Source: a bacterium
GTDB taxonomy: Bacteria; Desulfobacterota; Binatia; DP-6
Length of the DNA stretch: 64,000 nt
Direction of reading: 5' to 3'
Assembly (NCBI GenBank): GCA_026129405.1
Contig: JAHCID010000001.1
Location: 1,395,237 to 1,459,236, forward strand
Both the position numbers and the translations under genes were made by a program. Each line of letters starts with the position of its first letter. Position 1 is the stretch's first letter. Shown here in pieces: positions 32,680 to 41,923 of the stretch. Below the pieces are notes generated by a model. It worked only from the letters and a program-made list of their open reading frames with translations. It searched no databases and was not told the origin of the DNA.

Positions 32680-35367
32680 ATGTCCGCCGAGCACGAGCGA
32701 CTCGAAGCATGCCGCCGCGAGGCGGTCCCGTGGCGCCGCTGGGGGCCGTACCTCAGCGAGCGCCAGTGGGGCACCGTGCGCGAGGACTACAGTCCCGACG
32801 GCTCGGCCTGGGAGTCGTTTCCGCACGATCATGCGCGCTCGCGCGCGTATCGTTGGGGCGAGGACGGCATCGCCGGCTGGTCCGACGACCAGCAGCGGCT
32901 CTGCTTCGCGCTCGCGCTCTGGAACGGCAAGGACCCGATCCTGAAGGAGCGCATGTTCGGGCTCGCCAACGGCGAGGGCAACCACGGCGAGGACGTGAAG
33001 GAGTACTGGTTCTACCTCGACGGCACGCCGACCCATTCGTACATGCGCTGCCTCTACAAATACCCGCAGCGCGCCTTCCCCTATGCCGACCTCGTCGAGA
33101 CCAACCGCGCGCGCACGCGCACCGAGCTCGAGTACGAGCTGCTCGACACGGGCGTCTTCGCCGACGACCGCTACTTCGACGTCGAGGTCGAGTACGCGAA
33201 GGCGTCGCCCGAGGACACCCTGGTGCGCATCACGGCGCACAACCGCGGCCCCGACGCGGCGGTGCTGCACCTCCTGCCGACGCTGTGGTTCCGCAACACG
33301 TGGTCCCATCGGCCCGACGCCGAGCGCCCTCTCCTCTGGGACGCGGCCGGCGTGGTGATCGCCGAGCACCCGGCGCTCGGCACGATGCACCTCCACGTCG
33401 AGGACGTCGCGACGCTCGTCTTCACCGAGAACGAGACCAACACCGCGCGCCTCGGCGGACGACCCAACGCGACGCCGTGGGTGAAGGACGCCTTCCACAC
33501 CTGGCTCGTCGACGGCCGTCCCGGCGCGGTGAATCCGGGCCGCCGCGGTACGAAGGCGGCGGCACACCGCCGCGCCGAGGTGCCGGCGGGCGGGACGATG
33601 GTGATGCGCCTGCGCCTGCGGCGCCCCGACGCGACCGACCCGTTCGCCGACTTCGACGCCAGCGTCGCGACGCGCCGGGCGGAGGCCGACGCCTTCCACG
33701 ACACGCTCGCGCCCGCGGCCCTCGGCGAGGACGGCCGCCGCGTGCTGCGCCAGTCGGTCGCCGGGATGCTCTGGGGCAAGCAGTACTACTACTTCGACGT
33801 CGACCAGTGGCTGCGCGAGCACGGCGCCAGCCCGTCGCTGCCGCGCCGCCTCGGGCAGCGCAACGGCGACTGGTTCCACATGCTCAACGACGACGTCATC
33901 TCGATGCCCGACAAGTGGGAGTACCCGTGGTACGCGGCGTGGGACCTCGCCTTCCACGCGGTCGCGCTGGCGCCCGTCGACGTCGACTTCGCGAAGAGCC
34001 AGCTCACGCTCATGCTGCGCGAGCTGTACCTCCACCCGAACGGCCAGATGCCCGCCTACGAGTGGAACTTCGGCGACGTCAACCCGCCGGTGCACGCGTG
34101 GGCCGTCTATCACGTGTGGGCGATGGAGCGGGCGATGCGCGGCACCGGCGACCACGCCTTCCTGCGCGACGCCTTCCACAAGCTGCTCGTCAACTTCACC
34201 TGGTGGGTGAACCGCAAGGATCCGACCGGGCGCAACGTCTTCGAGGGCGGCTTCCTCGGGCTCGACAACATCGGCGTCTTCGACCGCTCGAAGCCGCTGC
34301 CGACCGGCGGCCACCTCGAGCAGGCCGACGGCACGGCGTGGATGGCGCTCTTCTGCCAGAGCATGCTCCAGATCGCGCTCGAGCTGGCTGCCGACGATCC
34401 GTTGTACGAGGATCTCGCCCTCAAGTTCGTCGAGCACTTCCTGTGGATCGCCGCCGCGATGGACCGCATGGGCGAGGCGCACGACGACCTCTGGGACGAC
34501 GAGGACGGCTTCTTCTACGACCTGCTGCGCCTGCCCGACGGCACGGCGATGCGCCTCAAGGTGCGCTCGCTCGTCGGGCTCCTGCCGCTCTGCGCGACCA
34601 CGGTCTTCCCCGCCGGGCTCGAGACGCGCTTCCCGAACCTGCTCGCGCGCATCCGGCGCTTCCTCGCGCGGCGGCCGGAGGTCACGGAAGGCATCGCGCC
34701 GCTGGCGCCGGGGCTCGGCGGGCGGCGGATGCTCGGCATCCTCGGGCCCGACAAGCTCCGCCGCGTGCTGGCCCGTCTCCTCGACGAAGACGAGTTCCTC
34801 TCGCCGCACGGCATTCGCGCGCTCTCGCGCCACCACCTGCGCCACCCGTTCGTCTTCGTCGCCGGCGGCGAGGAGCACCGCGTGGCCTACGAGCCGGCGG
34901 AGTCGACGTCGGGCCTCTTCGGCGGCAACTCCAACTGGCGCGGTCCGGTGTGGATGCCGATGAACCTCCTCATCGTGCGCGCGCTGGTGCAGCTGTACGC
35001 CTACCACGGCGACGATTTCCGGGTGGAATGTCCGACCGGCTCGGGGCGGATGTGCACGCTCTACGAGGTCGCCATGGAGGTGGTGCGCCGGCTGAACGGC
35101 ATCTTCCTGCGCGGCGCCGACGGCCGCCGTCCCGTGTTCGGCGGCGCGGAGAAGTTCCAGGCCGATCCGTACTGGCGCGATCACCTGCTCTTCTACGAGT
35201 ACTTCCACGGCGACGACGGTGCCGGCATCGGCGCCAGCCACCAGACGGGGTGGACCGGGCTCGTCGGCCGCCTGATCGCACTCTCCGCGGACATGACGCC
35301 CGAGGCAGCACGCAGCCACGAGGGCGTGGTCGCCGTCGTGCGGCCGGCGCTGCCGGGGCGGGCGTAG
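32680..35367 (+). CDS. GH63-type glucosidase (MGH1-like)
   Basis: Large cytosolic glycoside hydrolase of 895 residues, without signal peptide, related to GH63 alpha-glucosidases and the bacterial mannosylglycerate/glucosylglycerate-hydrolase group. The N-terminal beta-sandwich begins RRWGPYLSERQWGTVREDYS; the (alpha/alpha)6 barrel carries WEYPWYAAWDLAFHAVALAP, EWNFGDVNPPVHAWA, SNWRGPVWMPMN and the final block GASHQTGWTGLVGRLI, which are the conserved blocks of the family. A role in breaking down a compatible solute or storage glucoside is the likeliest guess. The ATG at 32680 was chosen over an upstream in-frame ATG (32614) because TATCGA ends six bases before it and the family start MSAEHERLEACR follows. 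Confidence 0.85.
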   Translation: MSAEHERLEACRREAVPWRRWGPYLSERQWGTVREDYSPDGSAWESFPHDHARSRAYRWGEDGIAGWSDDQQRLCFALALWNGKDPILKERMFGLANGEGNHGEDVKEYWFYLDGTPTHSYMRCLYKYPQRAFPYADLVETNRARTRTELEYELLDTGVFADDRYFDVEVEYAKASPEDTLVRITAHNRGPDAAVLHLLPTLWFRNTWSHRPDAERPLLWDAAGVVIAEHPALGTMHLHVEDVATLVFTENETNTARLGGRPNATPWVKDAFHTWLVDGRPGAVNPGRRGTKAAAHRRAEVPAGGTMVMRLRLRRPDATDPFADFDASVATRRAEADAFHDTLAPAALGEDGRRVLRQSVAGMLWGKQYYYFDVDQWLREHGASPSLPRRLGQRNGDWFHMLNDDVISMPDKWEYPWYAAWDLAFHAVALAPVDVDFAKSQLTLMLRELYLHPNGQMPAYEWNFGDVNPPVHAWAVYHVWAMERAMRGTGDHAFLRDAFHKLLVNFTWWVNRKDPTGRNVFEGGFLGLDNIGVFDRSKPLPTGGHLEQADGTAWMALFCQSMLQIALELAADDPLYEDLALKFVEHFLWIAAAMDRMGEAHDDLWDDEDGFFYDLLRLPDGTAMRLKVRSLVGLLPLCATTVFPAGLETRFPNLLARIRRFLARRPEVTEGIAPLAPGLGGRRMLGILGPDKLRRVLARLLDEDEFLSPHGIRALSRHHLRHPFVFVAGGEEHRVAYEPAESTSGLFGGNSNWRGPVWMPMNLLIVRALVQLYAYHGDDFRVECPTGSGRMCTLYEVAMEVVRRLNGIFLRGADGRRPVFGGAEKFQADPYWRDHLLFYEYFHGDDGAGIGASHQTGWTGLVGRLIALSADMTPEAARSHEGVVAVVRPALPGRA

Positions 35368-35372
35368 GCGCA

Positions 35373-35693
35373 ATGCGCGCGCCCGACGGTGCCAGCTCAT
35401 CGCCCTTGCGTCCTGGTTCATCCTTACAATTCCTGAAGCTCCCCGGCCGGCGGAAGCCGTGGGCCATCGAGATCAAGCGCGGTCTCGCGCCGAGGTTCGA
35501 GCGCGGCTTTCAGCTCGCCTGTGAAACGGTGCGCCCGGATCGGCGCCTCATCGTGTATGGCGGCACCGAACGCTTCCCCATCGCCGACGGCGTGGAGGCG
35601 GTGCCGCTCGTCGAGCTGTGCGAGGAGGTAGGCGGCGTGAGGCGTCGAGCCGCTTTACGGAGCACTGCGGCCGGCGCTCGAGCCGTGGCGTGA
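35373..35693 (+). pseudogene. C-terminal remnant of DUF4143-type ATPase
   Basis: An open frame of 106 codons whose centre, LKLPGRRKPWAIEIKRGLAP, RFERGFQLACETVRPDRRLI and ERFPIADGVEAVPLVELCEE, is the typical C-terminal nuclease-like end of AAA-ATPase/DUF4143 proteins (PGGxxWAIEIKRsLAPkxxRGF). The ATPase core and the DUF4143 helices, about 300 residues, are absent: the frame starts only six bases after the GH63 stop. It is therefore a truncated gene rather than a functional one. It lies next to another broken defence-type gene. Confidence 0.65.
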
Positions 35694-36013
35694 ACCTGAA
35701 CGCCGCGTTCTCCTGCAGGTCGCCACGTTCGGAGTGATAGGCGCCGCAATTGCCGTCGGACCGCTCGTGTCCCGCAAGGTCGACCCGGTCCGTCGCTACC
35801 GCCTACGGCACGTGTGGCTGTCCGATGGAGTCATATCCAGGAAGAGGCAAGTCTGACGTCACGCCGAGGGCAAGCCAGGCCGCGGTTGTCGCGGACGGCT
35901 CTGCGCGCCGCCGCTGAACCGCAGGGTCGTTGGCGCACCAGCAACCCCAGTACCCGGTTGTCGACTCGGAAGCTCGATGCCGCCATGCGCTTCCGAGTTC
36001 GTTGCCGAGCGCC
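35694..36013. other. 320-bp non-coding gap between two gene remnants
   Basis: No convincing gene. A short plus-strand frame without a start (35644-35856) encodes a hydrophobic stretch VATFGVIGAAIAVGPLVS but matches nothing I know. At 35964-35998 there is a perfect 10-bp inverted repeat (ACTCGGAAGC / GCTTCCGAGT) around a 15-base loop, just before the chimeric fragment. The base composition is less GC-skewed than in flanking genes. Confidence 0.4.
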
Positions 36014-36487
36014 GTGGACTTGGTCGAGATCCTCGAGCGCCCCGAGGGCAAGACGCTGGAGTTCAAGCGTGACCTGTTCTCCCCGGACGGGGCGCTCAAG
36101 ACCATCGTCGCCTTCGCCAACACGTCGGGCGGCACGCTCAAGCACTTCACGCTCAAGACCAAGCGCATGACGCGCGCCGACCTCGACGAGTTCGTCGCGT
36201 GCTACCGCCCCGGAGATCGGAACCAGCGGCAGGCGACGTGGTCCGAGGCGACGCCGGACGGCCGCTGGCGACCGTACGCCCACGACGAGATCCTCGCCCG
36301 CGACAAGGTGAGCCTCGACCTCTTCTGGCTGCGCGACGAGAGCCTGGAGGATTCGGCGAGCCTCCCCGAGCCGCACCTCTTGGCGCAGGAGATCGCCGAC
36401 GACCTGCGCTCGGCGCTGGCGCAGATCGAGGACGTGCTCGGGGATCTGGAGCAGCGGGTGGATGCCGGCGCCAGCGAGGAGGCATAG
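36014..36487 (+). pseudogene. in-frame chimera of AlbA_2 N-terminus and HsdM C-terminus
   Basis: An open frame of 157 codons from GTG 36014. Residues 1-42 (VDLVEILERPEGKTLEFKRD...AFANTSGGTL) are the start of an AlbA_2/Schlafen-type ATP-binding domain protein. From residue 43 on (KHFTLKTKRMTRADLDEFVA...FWLRDESLEDSASLPEP) it is the conserved C-terminal end of the type I DNA methyltransferase subunit HsdM. The two families are normally separate proteins of type I restriction islands, so a deletion has fused the head of one gene to the tail of the other in frame. A 10-bp direct repeat CACGCTCAAG (36133-36142 and 36148-36157) flanks the junction. Probably non-functional. Confidence 0.7.
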
Positions 36488-36609
36488 GCGGTGGGCATCG
36501 CACGCCCGGTGCTCGTCGATGAGCTTCGGGCAACGCGCTGACCGACGGTTGCGCTGGGCGGTTCGATGCCCGAGTCCGACAGGGGTTCCTCGGGGGCGTT
36601 CGTCGAGGG

Positions 36610-37614
36610 CTACGGTGCAGGGTCCGGCCACGGCGGCGGCACTGCGACGCCGTCGCGGATGCGATCGGAGAACGCCGGGTCCTGGTCGGCCGCCTTCGCC
36701 CGCGCGTCGATCGAGGCGTTGGCACGCACCAGCTCGAAGGGGCGGCTCGTGTCGATCGCCTCGCGCTCGTAGAGGAGCTGGTCGGAGTAGCCGTTCGCGA
36801 GCAGGCGGTAGTCGAGCGGCATCGAGCCGCCGATGTGCAGGATGTGCGTGCGGATCGTCGTCGTGCAGTTCTGCGTCAGGGTGTTGTAGAACGCCGGCTG
36901 GGTGACGAGGGCGTTCATGCGCGCCACGTAGTCGAGCAGCACCTTGCGTGCGCGCGAGGCGGGCATGCGCAGCGGGTAGACGAAGACGTTCTCGCCTCGA
37001 TAGTTGGTGCGCAGGCGCACGAGATCCCGCTCGTCGGCGACGACGTAGTACAGCTCGTAGTGCCGGAAGAAGCCGGCGATGGGCGAGTACACCTCGCCGA
37101 CCTCCTTGCGCAGCTCGATCGAGATCGCGAGATGCTGCCTGTCCGAGAACCGCCAGCTCATGATCGTGTGCGCGATCGCGGGCGACCCCCAGTAGGAGAG
37201 GAACAGGTCGACGCCCTCGAGCTTCGCGAGGTCGTAGGTGCGCGTCTCCCAGCGCTCGGTCCAGTCCGTTTCGGAGCGATAGTCGAAGTCGCGGACGTCG
37301 TGGAGCGTGAGCAGGTCGCCGTGCACCTCGCCGTGGGGCAGGCGGGCGACGTCGGGCGACCAGTTGCGGTCGTTGCTCGGCAGGACCGTGGCCCACCAGC
37401 CGAAGAGGAGCGCGACGGCGAGCCCGAAGGCCACCATCTTGCGGCCGAAGGGCCGTACCGCGCCGAGGATCGCGAGCGTGCCGGCGACCCAGACGCCTGC
37501 CAGCACGTCGGGAACGTGCCCGCCGCCGGGTCCGGCGAAGTGCAGCGCGCCCGCGCCCCACGCGACGACGGCGAGGGCGACGAGGACGACGAGTCCCCGC
37601 CCGACGACGCGCAT
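36610..37614 (-). CDS. DUF4105 membrane-anchored protein
   Basis: Predicted 334-residue envelope protein. Three hydrophobic helices lie in the first 80 residues (LVVLVALAVVAWGAGAL, VLAGVWVAGTLAILGAV, MVAFGLAVALLFGWWATVL), followed by a periplasmic DUF4105 domain with the conserved segments LFLSYWGSPAIAHTIMSW and FYNTLTQNCTTTIRTHIL. The invariant Asn-Cys-Thr-Thr and His residues look like a papain-type or NlpC-like catalytic centre, but no activity is known. The ATG at 37614 shares its A with the TGA of the upstream hydrolase gene (TGATG), so the two are translated together and probably act in one pathway. Confidence 0.82.
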   Translation of the reverse strand: MRVVGRGLVVLVALAVVAWGAGALHFAGPGGGHVPDVLAGVWVAGTLAILGAVRPFGRKMVAFGLAVALLFGWWATVLPSNDRNWSPDVARLPHGEVHGDLLTLHDVRDFDYRSETDWTERWETRTYDLAKLEGVDLFLSYWGSPAIAHTIMSWRFSDRQHLAISIELRKEVGEVYSPIAGFFRHYELYYVVADERDLVRLRTNYRGENVFVYPLRMPASRARKVLLDYVARMNALVTQPAFYNTLTQNCTTTIRTHILHIGGSMPLDYRLLANGYSDQLLYEREAIDTSRPFELVRANASIDARAKAADQDPAFSDRIRDGVAVPPPWPDPAP

Positions 37615-39500
37615 CACGACGGCGACGCGCCCACGTGCTCGGGCTCCGGCGGCGTCGTGCTGCGGTGCTCGTACTGGTCGAGGTGGAGCTTCAGGATGCG
37701 CCGCACCTCCGCGATCGTCGCCGGATTCGACTGGCACGAGTGCGGCGAGCGCACGACGATCTCCGAGTCGACGTCGGTGCGGTGCGCGCTCTGGTACTCG
37801 ACGACGCCGTCGTCGCCGTTCTCGACCGGCCCGTTGCCCTGTACCGCCACGATCGAGTGCGAGGCGATGCCCGGCGCGACGGACATCTTGCCGAGCGCCT
37901 TCACGAACGGATTCGTGGGCGTCATGTTGTCGACCGCGGTCGGGGCGCGAAACGACGCCAGCTCGGGGTTGCCCTTCACCACCTCGGCGACCGAGTTCAT
38001 CACGCGCGCGGGCATCTGGATGAAGCGCGCCACCTGGTGCGCGATCCAGTTGCCGGCGATGTAGCTGCCGCCGTGCGGCGTGGCGATGAAGATCACGCGC
38101 GTCACGAAGGGCAGGGGCCGGAGGAAGAGGATGCGGCGGAAGTACTCGCGCGTCTCGGGCTTCATCTTCAGCTGATCGAGCGGCGTCTTCCAGTAGTAGA
38201 AGGCGTCGCCGCTGTCGATCGCGGTGGTCTTCGTCAGCAGCCCGCCCTGGCTGTGACCGATGACGACCATGTCGCGCAGCGCGGCGTCGGTGCCGTCGGG
38301 ATCGAGGCGCTCGACGGCCTCGCGCAGCAGCTGGCGGAGCTGGTCGGCGGTGAACAGGATCGGGTTGCCGGTGTCGTAGCCGAAGTACCAGAACTGGAAG
38401 TGGTCGCGGATCTGCGGATCGTTCGAGAGATCGTTCACCATGTCTGCCCAGCGCGCGGGGCTCGACGCGGTGCCGTGGACGAAGACGACGGGGATGCGGC
38501 CGCGGCGGTAGGGCTGGACGGCCCGCAGCCGCGTGGGCTCGGTGATGCCGGGGAGCGCGCCGCCGAAGAAGCCCTTCAGCTCGAGCTCCCAGGGTCGCTG
38601 CTCCGTCAGCATGTAGGCGAGCGCCGCGGTGGGCTCGACCTCGAGGGGCACGTCGCGGTCGCCGACACGCACGGTCTCGGTGACCAGGGCGTCGAGCAGC
38701 TCGAGCGTGCCGTGCACCGTGCCGCTCGCGATCTGCTTGCGCGGCTCGGGGATGCGCAGCAGCGCCGTGACCGGGACGCGCGTGCGCGGCGGGATGAACT
38801 GGTCGGGCTCGCGCGCTGGGTCGAGCGGCACCGTGCCGGCGGCGAGCGGCGCGCCGAGACCCGTCCGCCGATACCGCTCCGCGAGCCCGTGTACCTGGAG
38901 CTCGGCGGCGGGCGCGAAGTCGGCGAGCTTGCGGTCGCCCCAGTGGAGCTGGGATTCGTCGAACGTGACCTCGAGCGTGCCGAAGGGCAGCGGATACGTT
39001 CCGGCCTGGATGGCGACGTGCTTGCCGCCGTCCGCCTCGAGGCCGTTCGTGAGCCCGAGGTTGTAGAGGTCGGCGGCGAGGCGGACCCGCGGGTCGAAGC
39101 GGTGCGGCACGAAGTCGCGGCGCACCGGGAACAGGAACGCCCAGGCGTAGACCGCGGACGCCAGGTAGTGCGACGGGGCCTTCGCCCGCTCCGCGTGGGC
39201 GAACGACAGCTCGGCGAGCGCGAAGACGACGTCGGGGTCGCCGTCGCCGCCCGCGACGTCGGCGTGCAGCGCGGTCATGACCGCCACCGGGTCCTTCTCG
39301 AACTGCTCGATCATGCCGAAGCGATGGAGGACGTTGTGGGTCGGTCCGCTCAGCGCGCGGCTGGTCAGCACGCTGCGCGTGAGCTCGCGGTGGACGGTCC
39401 TCGGGTCGCCGCGGTGGACGCGGACCGGAGCCGCGCACGCGGCGAGCAGGACGAGCGCCAGGCCGACCGTCGCGACGCGGGCGTGTGCGAGTCGTGGCAC
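37614..39500 (-). CDS. lipoprotein alpha/beta hydrolase
   Basis: Exported lipoprotein of 628 residues with lipobox LLAAC about residue 21. The N-terminal 250 residues are a helical/beta region of unknown fold; the C-terminal alpha/beta hydrolase has the oxyanion segment VVFVHGTASSPARW, the nucleophile elbow VIGHSQGGLL and, near the end, DGVVEYQSAH with the likely acid and His. The pattern is that of PGAP1/lipase-like esterases. The GTG start at 39500 is set by a promoter whose -10 ends six bases before it; no ATG is available nearby. Coupled by TGATG to the DUF4105 gene. Likely periplasmic face or outer membrane; possible lipid or lipoprotein esterase. Confidence 0.82.
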   Translation of the reverse strand: MPRLAHARVATVGLALVLLAACAAPVRVHRGDPRTVHRELTRSVLTSRALSGPTHNVLHRFGMIEQFEKDPVAVMTALHADVAGGDGDPDVVFALAELSFAHAERAKAPSHYLASAVYAWAFLFPVRRDFVPHRFDPRVRLAADLYNLGLTNGLEADGGKHVAIQAGTYPLPFGTLEVTFDESQLHWGDRKLADFAPAAELQVHGLAERYRRTGLGAPLAAGTVPLDPAREPDQFIPPRTRVPVTALLRIPEPRKQIASGTVHGTLELLDALVTETVRVGDRDVPLEVEPTAALAYMLTEQRPWELELKGFFGGALPGITEPTRLRAVQPYRRGRIPVVFVHGTASSPARWADMVNDLSNDPQIRDHFQFWYFGYDTGNPILFTADQLRQLLREAVERLDPDGTDAALRDMVVIGHSQGGLLTKTTAIDSGDAFYYWKTPLDQLKMKPETREYFRRILFLRPLPFVTRVIFIATPHGGSYIAGNWIAHQVARFIQMPARVMNSVAEVVKGNPELASFRAPTAVDNMTPTNPFVKALGKMSVAPGIASHSIVAVQGNGPVENGDDGVVEYQSAHRTDVDSEIVVRSPHSCQSNPATIAEVRRILKLHLDQYEHRSTTPPEPEHVGASPS

Positions 39501-39506
39501 GTGCTG

Positions 39507-39535
39507 CCTGTAGCGAAGCCCCGGACGCGCGGCAA
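39507..39535 (-). promoter_or_regulatory. leaderless promoter of hydrolase-DUF4105 operon
   Basis: Minus strand TTGCCG (39535-39530), 17-bp spacer, TACAGG (39512-39507), six bases before the GTG at 39500. No Shine-Dalgarno sequence. One of the clearest cases in the window. Confidence 0.55.
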
Positions 39536-39645
39536 TGCAGCCCCACACCCCATGCGCGAGAGGATCGTCTGACTGGATTGCGGAGTGACCAACAACCCGT
39601 CTAGGAGGGATCCGAGACCTCGACTCGCGGTGAGGAGAAGGGCCG

Positions 39646-40966
39646 ATGACGACGAGACGATGGCAAAGGCTCTTCGCGGCGGCGGCCGTCCTGCTGCCGC
39701 TGCTGGCGGGCGTCGCCCGAGCGGCCGACGGCGCGAAGCTGACGAACGACCAGCTCGACGAGCTGGTGGCCCCGGTCGCCCTGTATCCCGATTCGCTGTT
39801 GAGCCAGGTGTGCATCGCGGCCACGTACCCCCTCGAGATCGTCGAGGCCGACCGCTGGGCGAAGCAGTCGAAGCTCACCGGCGACGCGCTCGACGAGGCC
39901 CTCGAGGGACAGGACTGGGACGCGAGCGTGAAGTGGCTCTGCCACTTCCCCGACGTGCTCGAGCGCATGTCGGCGAATCTCGACTGGACCCAGGCGCTCG
40001 GCAACGCCTTCCTCGACCAGCAGGCCGCCGTCATGGACGCCGTACAACGCATGCGCGCCAAGGCCGACGCGGCCGGCACGCTGAAGAGCGACGCCAAGCA
40101 GACGGTGGTGAAGGAGCAGCAGACGATCGTCATCCAGCCGGCCGATCCGCAGGTCGTCTACGTGCCGACGTATCCGCCCACGGTCTACGGCCCCACCTAC
40201 GCCGCCGCTCCGGTCGCCTATCCGGCCCTCTATCCGCCGACCGCGACCTGGGGCGGGACGCTGCTCACCTTCGGCGCCGGCATGGCGACCGGCGCTCTCA
40301 TCGCGGGTGCCTTCGACTGGCACGACCACGACGTCTACGTGAACAACCACTACGGCGGCGGTGGCGGCGGCAAGAACAACGTCAACGTCAACAAGAACGT
40401 CAACGTCAACAACGTCCGCGTGAACGGGAAGAAGTGGCAGCACGACCCGGAGCACCGCCGCGGCGTCGGCTACGACAACGCGCGGGACCGCGACCGCTAC
40501 GCCGCCAGGGACCGCGCGGCGACGCGCGATCGCGCGCAGCGCGACGCGGCCCGCGGCTTCGGCGAGGCGGGCCGCTCGCGGCCGGGGCAAGTCCCGGTCG
40601 CCCCGAGCGACAGGCGGACGTCCCGAGACCGGGCGTCCCGGCGGCGGGCGTCCCGAGGCGGGCGGCGGTGCGGCCGGGCGGGCGTCCCGAGGCGGGCGGC
40701 GGTGCGCGGCCGGGCGGGCGTCCCGAGCGGCCCGGCGGCAATCGTCCGAGACCCGACCCGGTGGGCGTCCGAGCACGGCGGCGGCGTTCGGCGGCTACGG
40801 CGACGGCAACCGCACGCGCGAGGCCAGCAACCGCGGCGCGGCCAGCCGCGGGCGGCCGTCCTACTCCGGCGGTGGGGGCGTGCAACGCGGGGGCGGGGGC
40901 GGCATGCACCGCGGGGGTGGCGGTGGAGGCGGTCGCCGCGGCGGCGGCGGCGGGAGGAGGCGCTGA
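39646..40966 (+). CDS. DUF3300 envelope protein, frameshifted in its repetitive tail
   Basis: Exported DUF3300 protein with signal peptide LFAAAAVLLPLLAGVARA. The DUF3300 core is intact (about residues 30-180): LDELVAPVALYPDSLLSQVC, LDWTQALGNAFLDQQAAVMD and VVYVPTYPPTVYGPTY, then a Gly/Asn-rich NNVNVNKNVNVNN segment and an Arg-rich tail. In the low-complexity tract 40585-40760 the coding phase moves three times; the true tail (AAFGGYGDGNRTREASNRGA, then Gly-rich, ending GGRRR) is in another phase and stops at 40964-40966. Read without correction, the frame runs into the next gene. Either sequence errors or real mutation. AGGAGAAGGG precedes ATG 39646. First gene of an envelope operon. Confidence 0.75.
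40655..40724 (+). repeat. 34/36-bp minisatellite in DUF3300 tail
   Basis: Two tandem units, 40655-40688 (34 bp) and 40689-40724 (36 bp), identical except for a CG dinucleotide missing from the first. The 36-bp unit is 12 codons (EAGGGARPGGRP); the 34-bp unit shifts the frame. Related partial units lie just upstream. Confidence 0.7.
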
Positions 40967-41880
40967 TGCGCACGTCGATGCTCACGCTCGTGCTCGTGCT
41001 CGGGGTCGCGGCCGGCGTCCGGGCTGCCCCGCCGCCGGGCCAGCCGCACTACAAGACTCCCGAGCAGGCGATCCGCGCCCTGGCTGACGCCGCCCGCAAG
41101 GGCGACGCGGCGAGGGTGGCGGCGATCCTCGGGCCGGAGAGCGAGGACGTCGTCGCGTCGGGCGACCCCGTCGCCGACAAGGCCGCCCGGGTGCGCTTCG
41201 CGAACGCCGTCGGCCAGCGGGTCCGCATCGACGAGGTCGACGCCACGCACCGCGTGGCCATCCTCGGTCGCGAAGACTGGCCGTTCCCGATCCCGCTCGT
41301 GAAGGACGCCGGCGGCTGGCGCTTCGACACCGCCGCGGGCCGTGACGAGATCGTCAACCGGCGCATCGGCAACAACGAGCTGGGCGCCATCGACGTCGCG
41401 CGCGCCTACGTCGAGGCGCAGCGCGAATACGCGGCCGCCGATCGTGGCGCCGGCACGGGCGTCTACGCCCAGAAGGTGCGCAGCACGCCCGGACAGCGCG
41501 ACGGCCTCTACTGGGACGACCCCGACGGCAAGGCCCCGAGCCCGCTCGGCCCGTTCCTGGCCGACGCCGACGCCGAGGGCTATCGGGCCGCCGAGCCCGG
41601 CGCCGCGCCGCGGCCCTACCACGGCTATCTCTTCCGCATCCTGACCGCCCAGGGCGCGAGCGCACCGGGCGGCGCGCACAGCTACGTCGCCGACGGCAAG
41701 ATGACGGGCGGCTTCGCGCTCGTCGCCTGGCCGGCCGAGTACGGCGTCAGCGGCATCCAGACGTTTCTCGTGAACCAGCAGGGCATCGTCTTCCAGAAAG
41801 ACCTCGGCGCGCAGACCGCCGAGCTGGTGCCGAAGATCACCGCCTTCGACCCCGACGCCACCTGGACGCCGGTGCGCTGA
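40966..41880 (+). CDS. DUF2950 secreted protein
   Basis: Exported 304-residue protein of the DUF2950 family, signal peptide MLTLVLVLGVAAGVRA. Family landmarks are YKTPEQAIRALADAARKGD, WPFPIPLVKDAGGWRFDTAA, GNNELGAIDVARAYVEAQRE and the terminal block GGFALVAWPAEYGVSGIQTF. DUF2950 genes usually follow DUF3300 genes; both are thought to act in the cell envelope but have no known function. The ATG overlaps the DUF3300 stop as TGATG, so it is translated by coupling. That overlap, and the complete signal peptide, show that the apparent continuous DUF3300-DUF2950 reading frame is not a natural fusion. Confidence 0.85.
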   Translation: MRTSMLTLVLVLGVAAGVRAAPPPGQPHYKTPEQAIRALADAARKGDAARVAAILGPESEDVVASGDPVADKAARVRFANAVGQRVRIDEVDATHRVAILGREDWPFPIPLVKDAGGWRFDTAAGRDEIVNRRIGNNELGAIDVARAYVEAQREYAAADRGAGTGVYAQKVRSTPGQRDGLYWDDPDGKAPSPLGPFLADADAEGYRAAEPGAAPRPYHGYLFRILTAQGASAPGGAHSYVADGKMTGGFALVAWPAEYGVSGIQTFLVNQQGIVFQKDLGAQTAELVPKITAFDPDATWTPVR

Positions 41881-41923
41881 TCCCGCCCCGACGACCCGCT
41901 TCGACCAGAGAGGGAGGACCGCC

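Noticed and set aside
35644-35856. Short hydrophobic frame after the DUF4143 remnant
   Set aside because: No start codon with a ribosome-binding site or promoter, no recognisable family, a stop just upstream in phase.
39646-41880. A natural DUF3300-DUF2950 fusion protein of 744 residues
   Set aside because: DUF2950 has its own signal peptide and ATG in a TGATG overlap, and the authentic DUF3300 tail is in a different phase.
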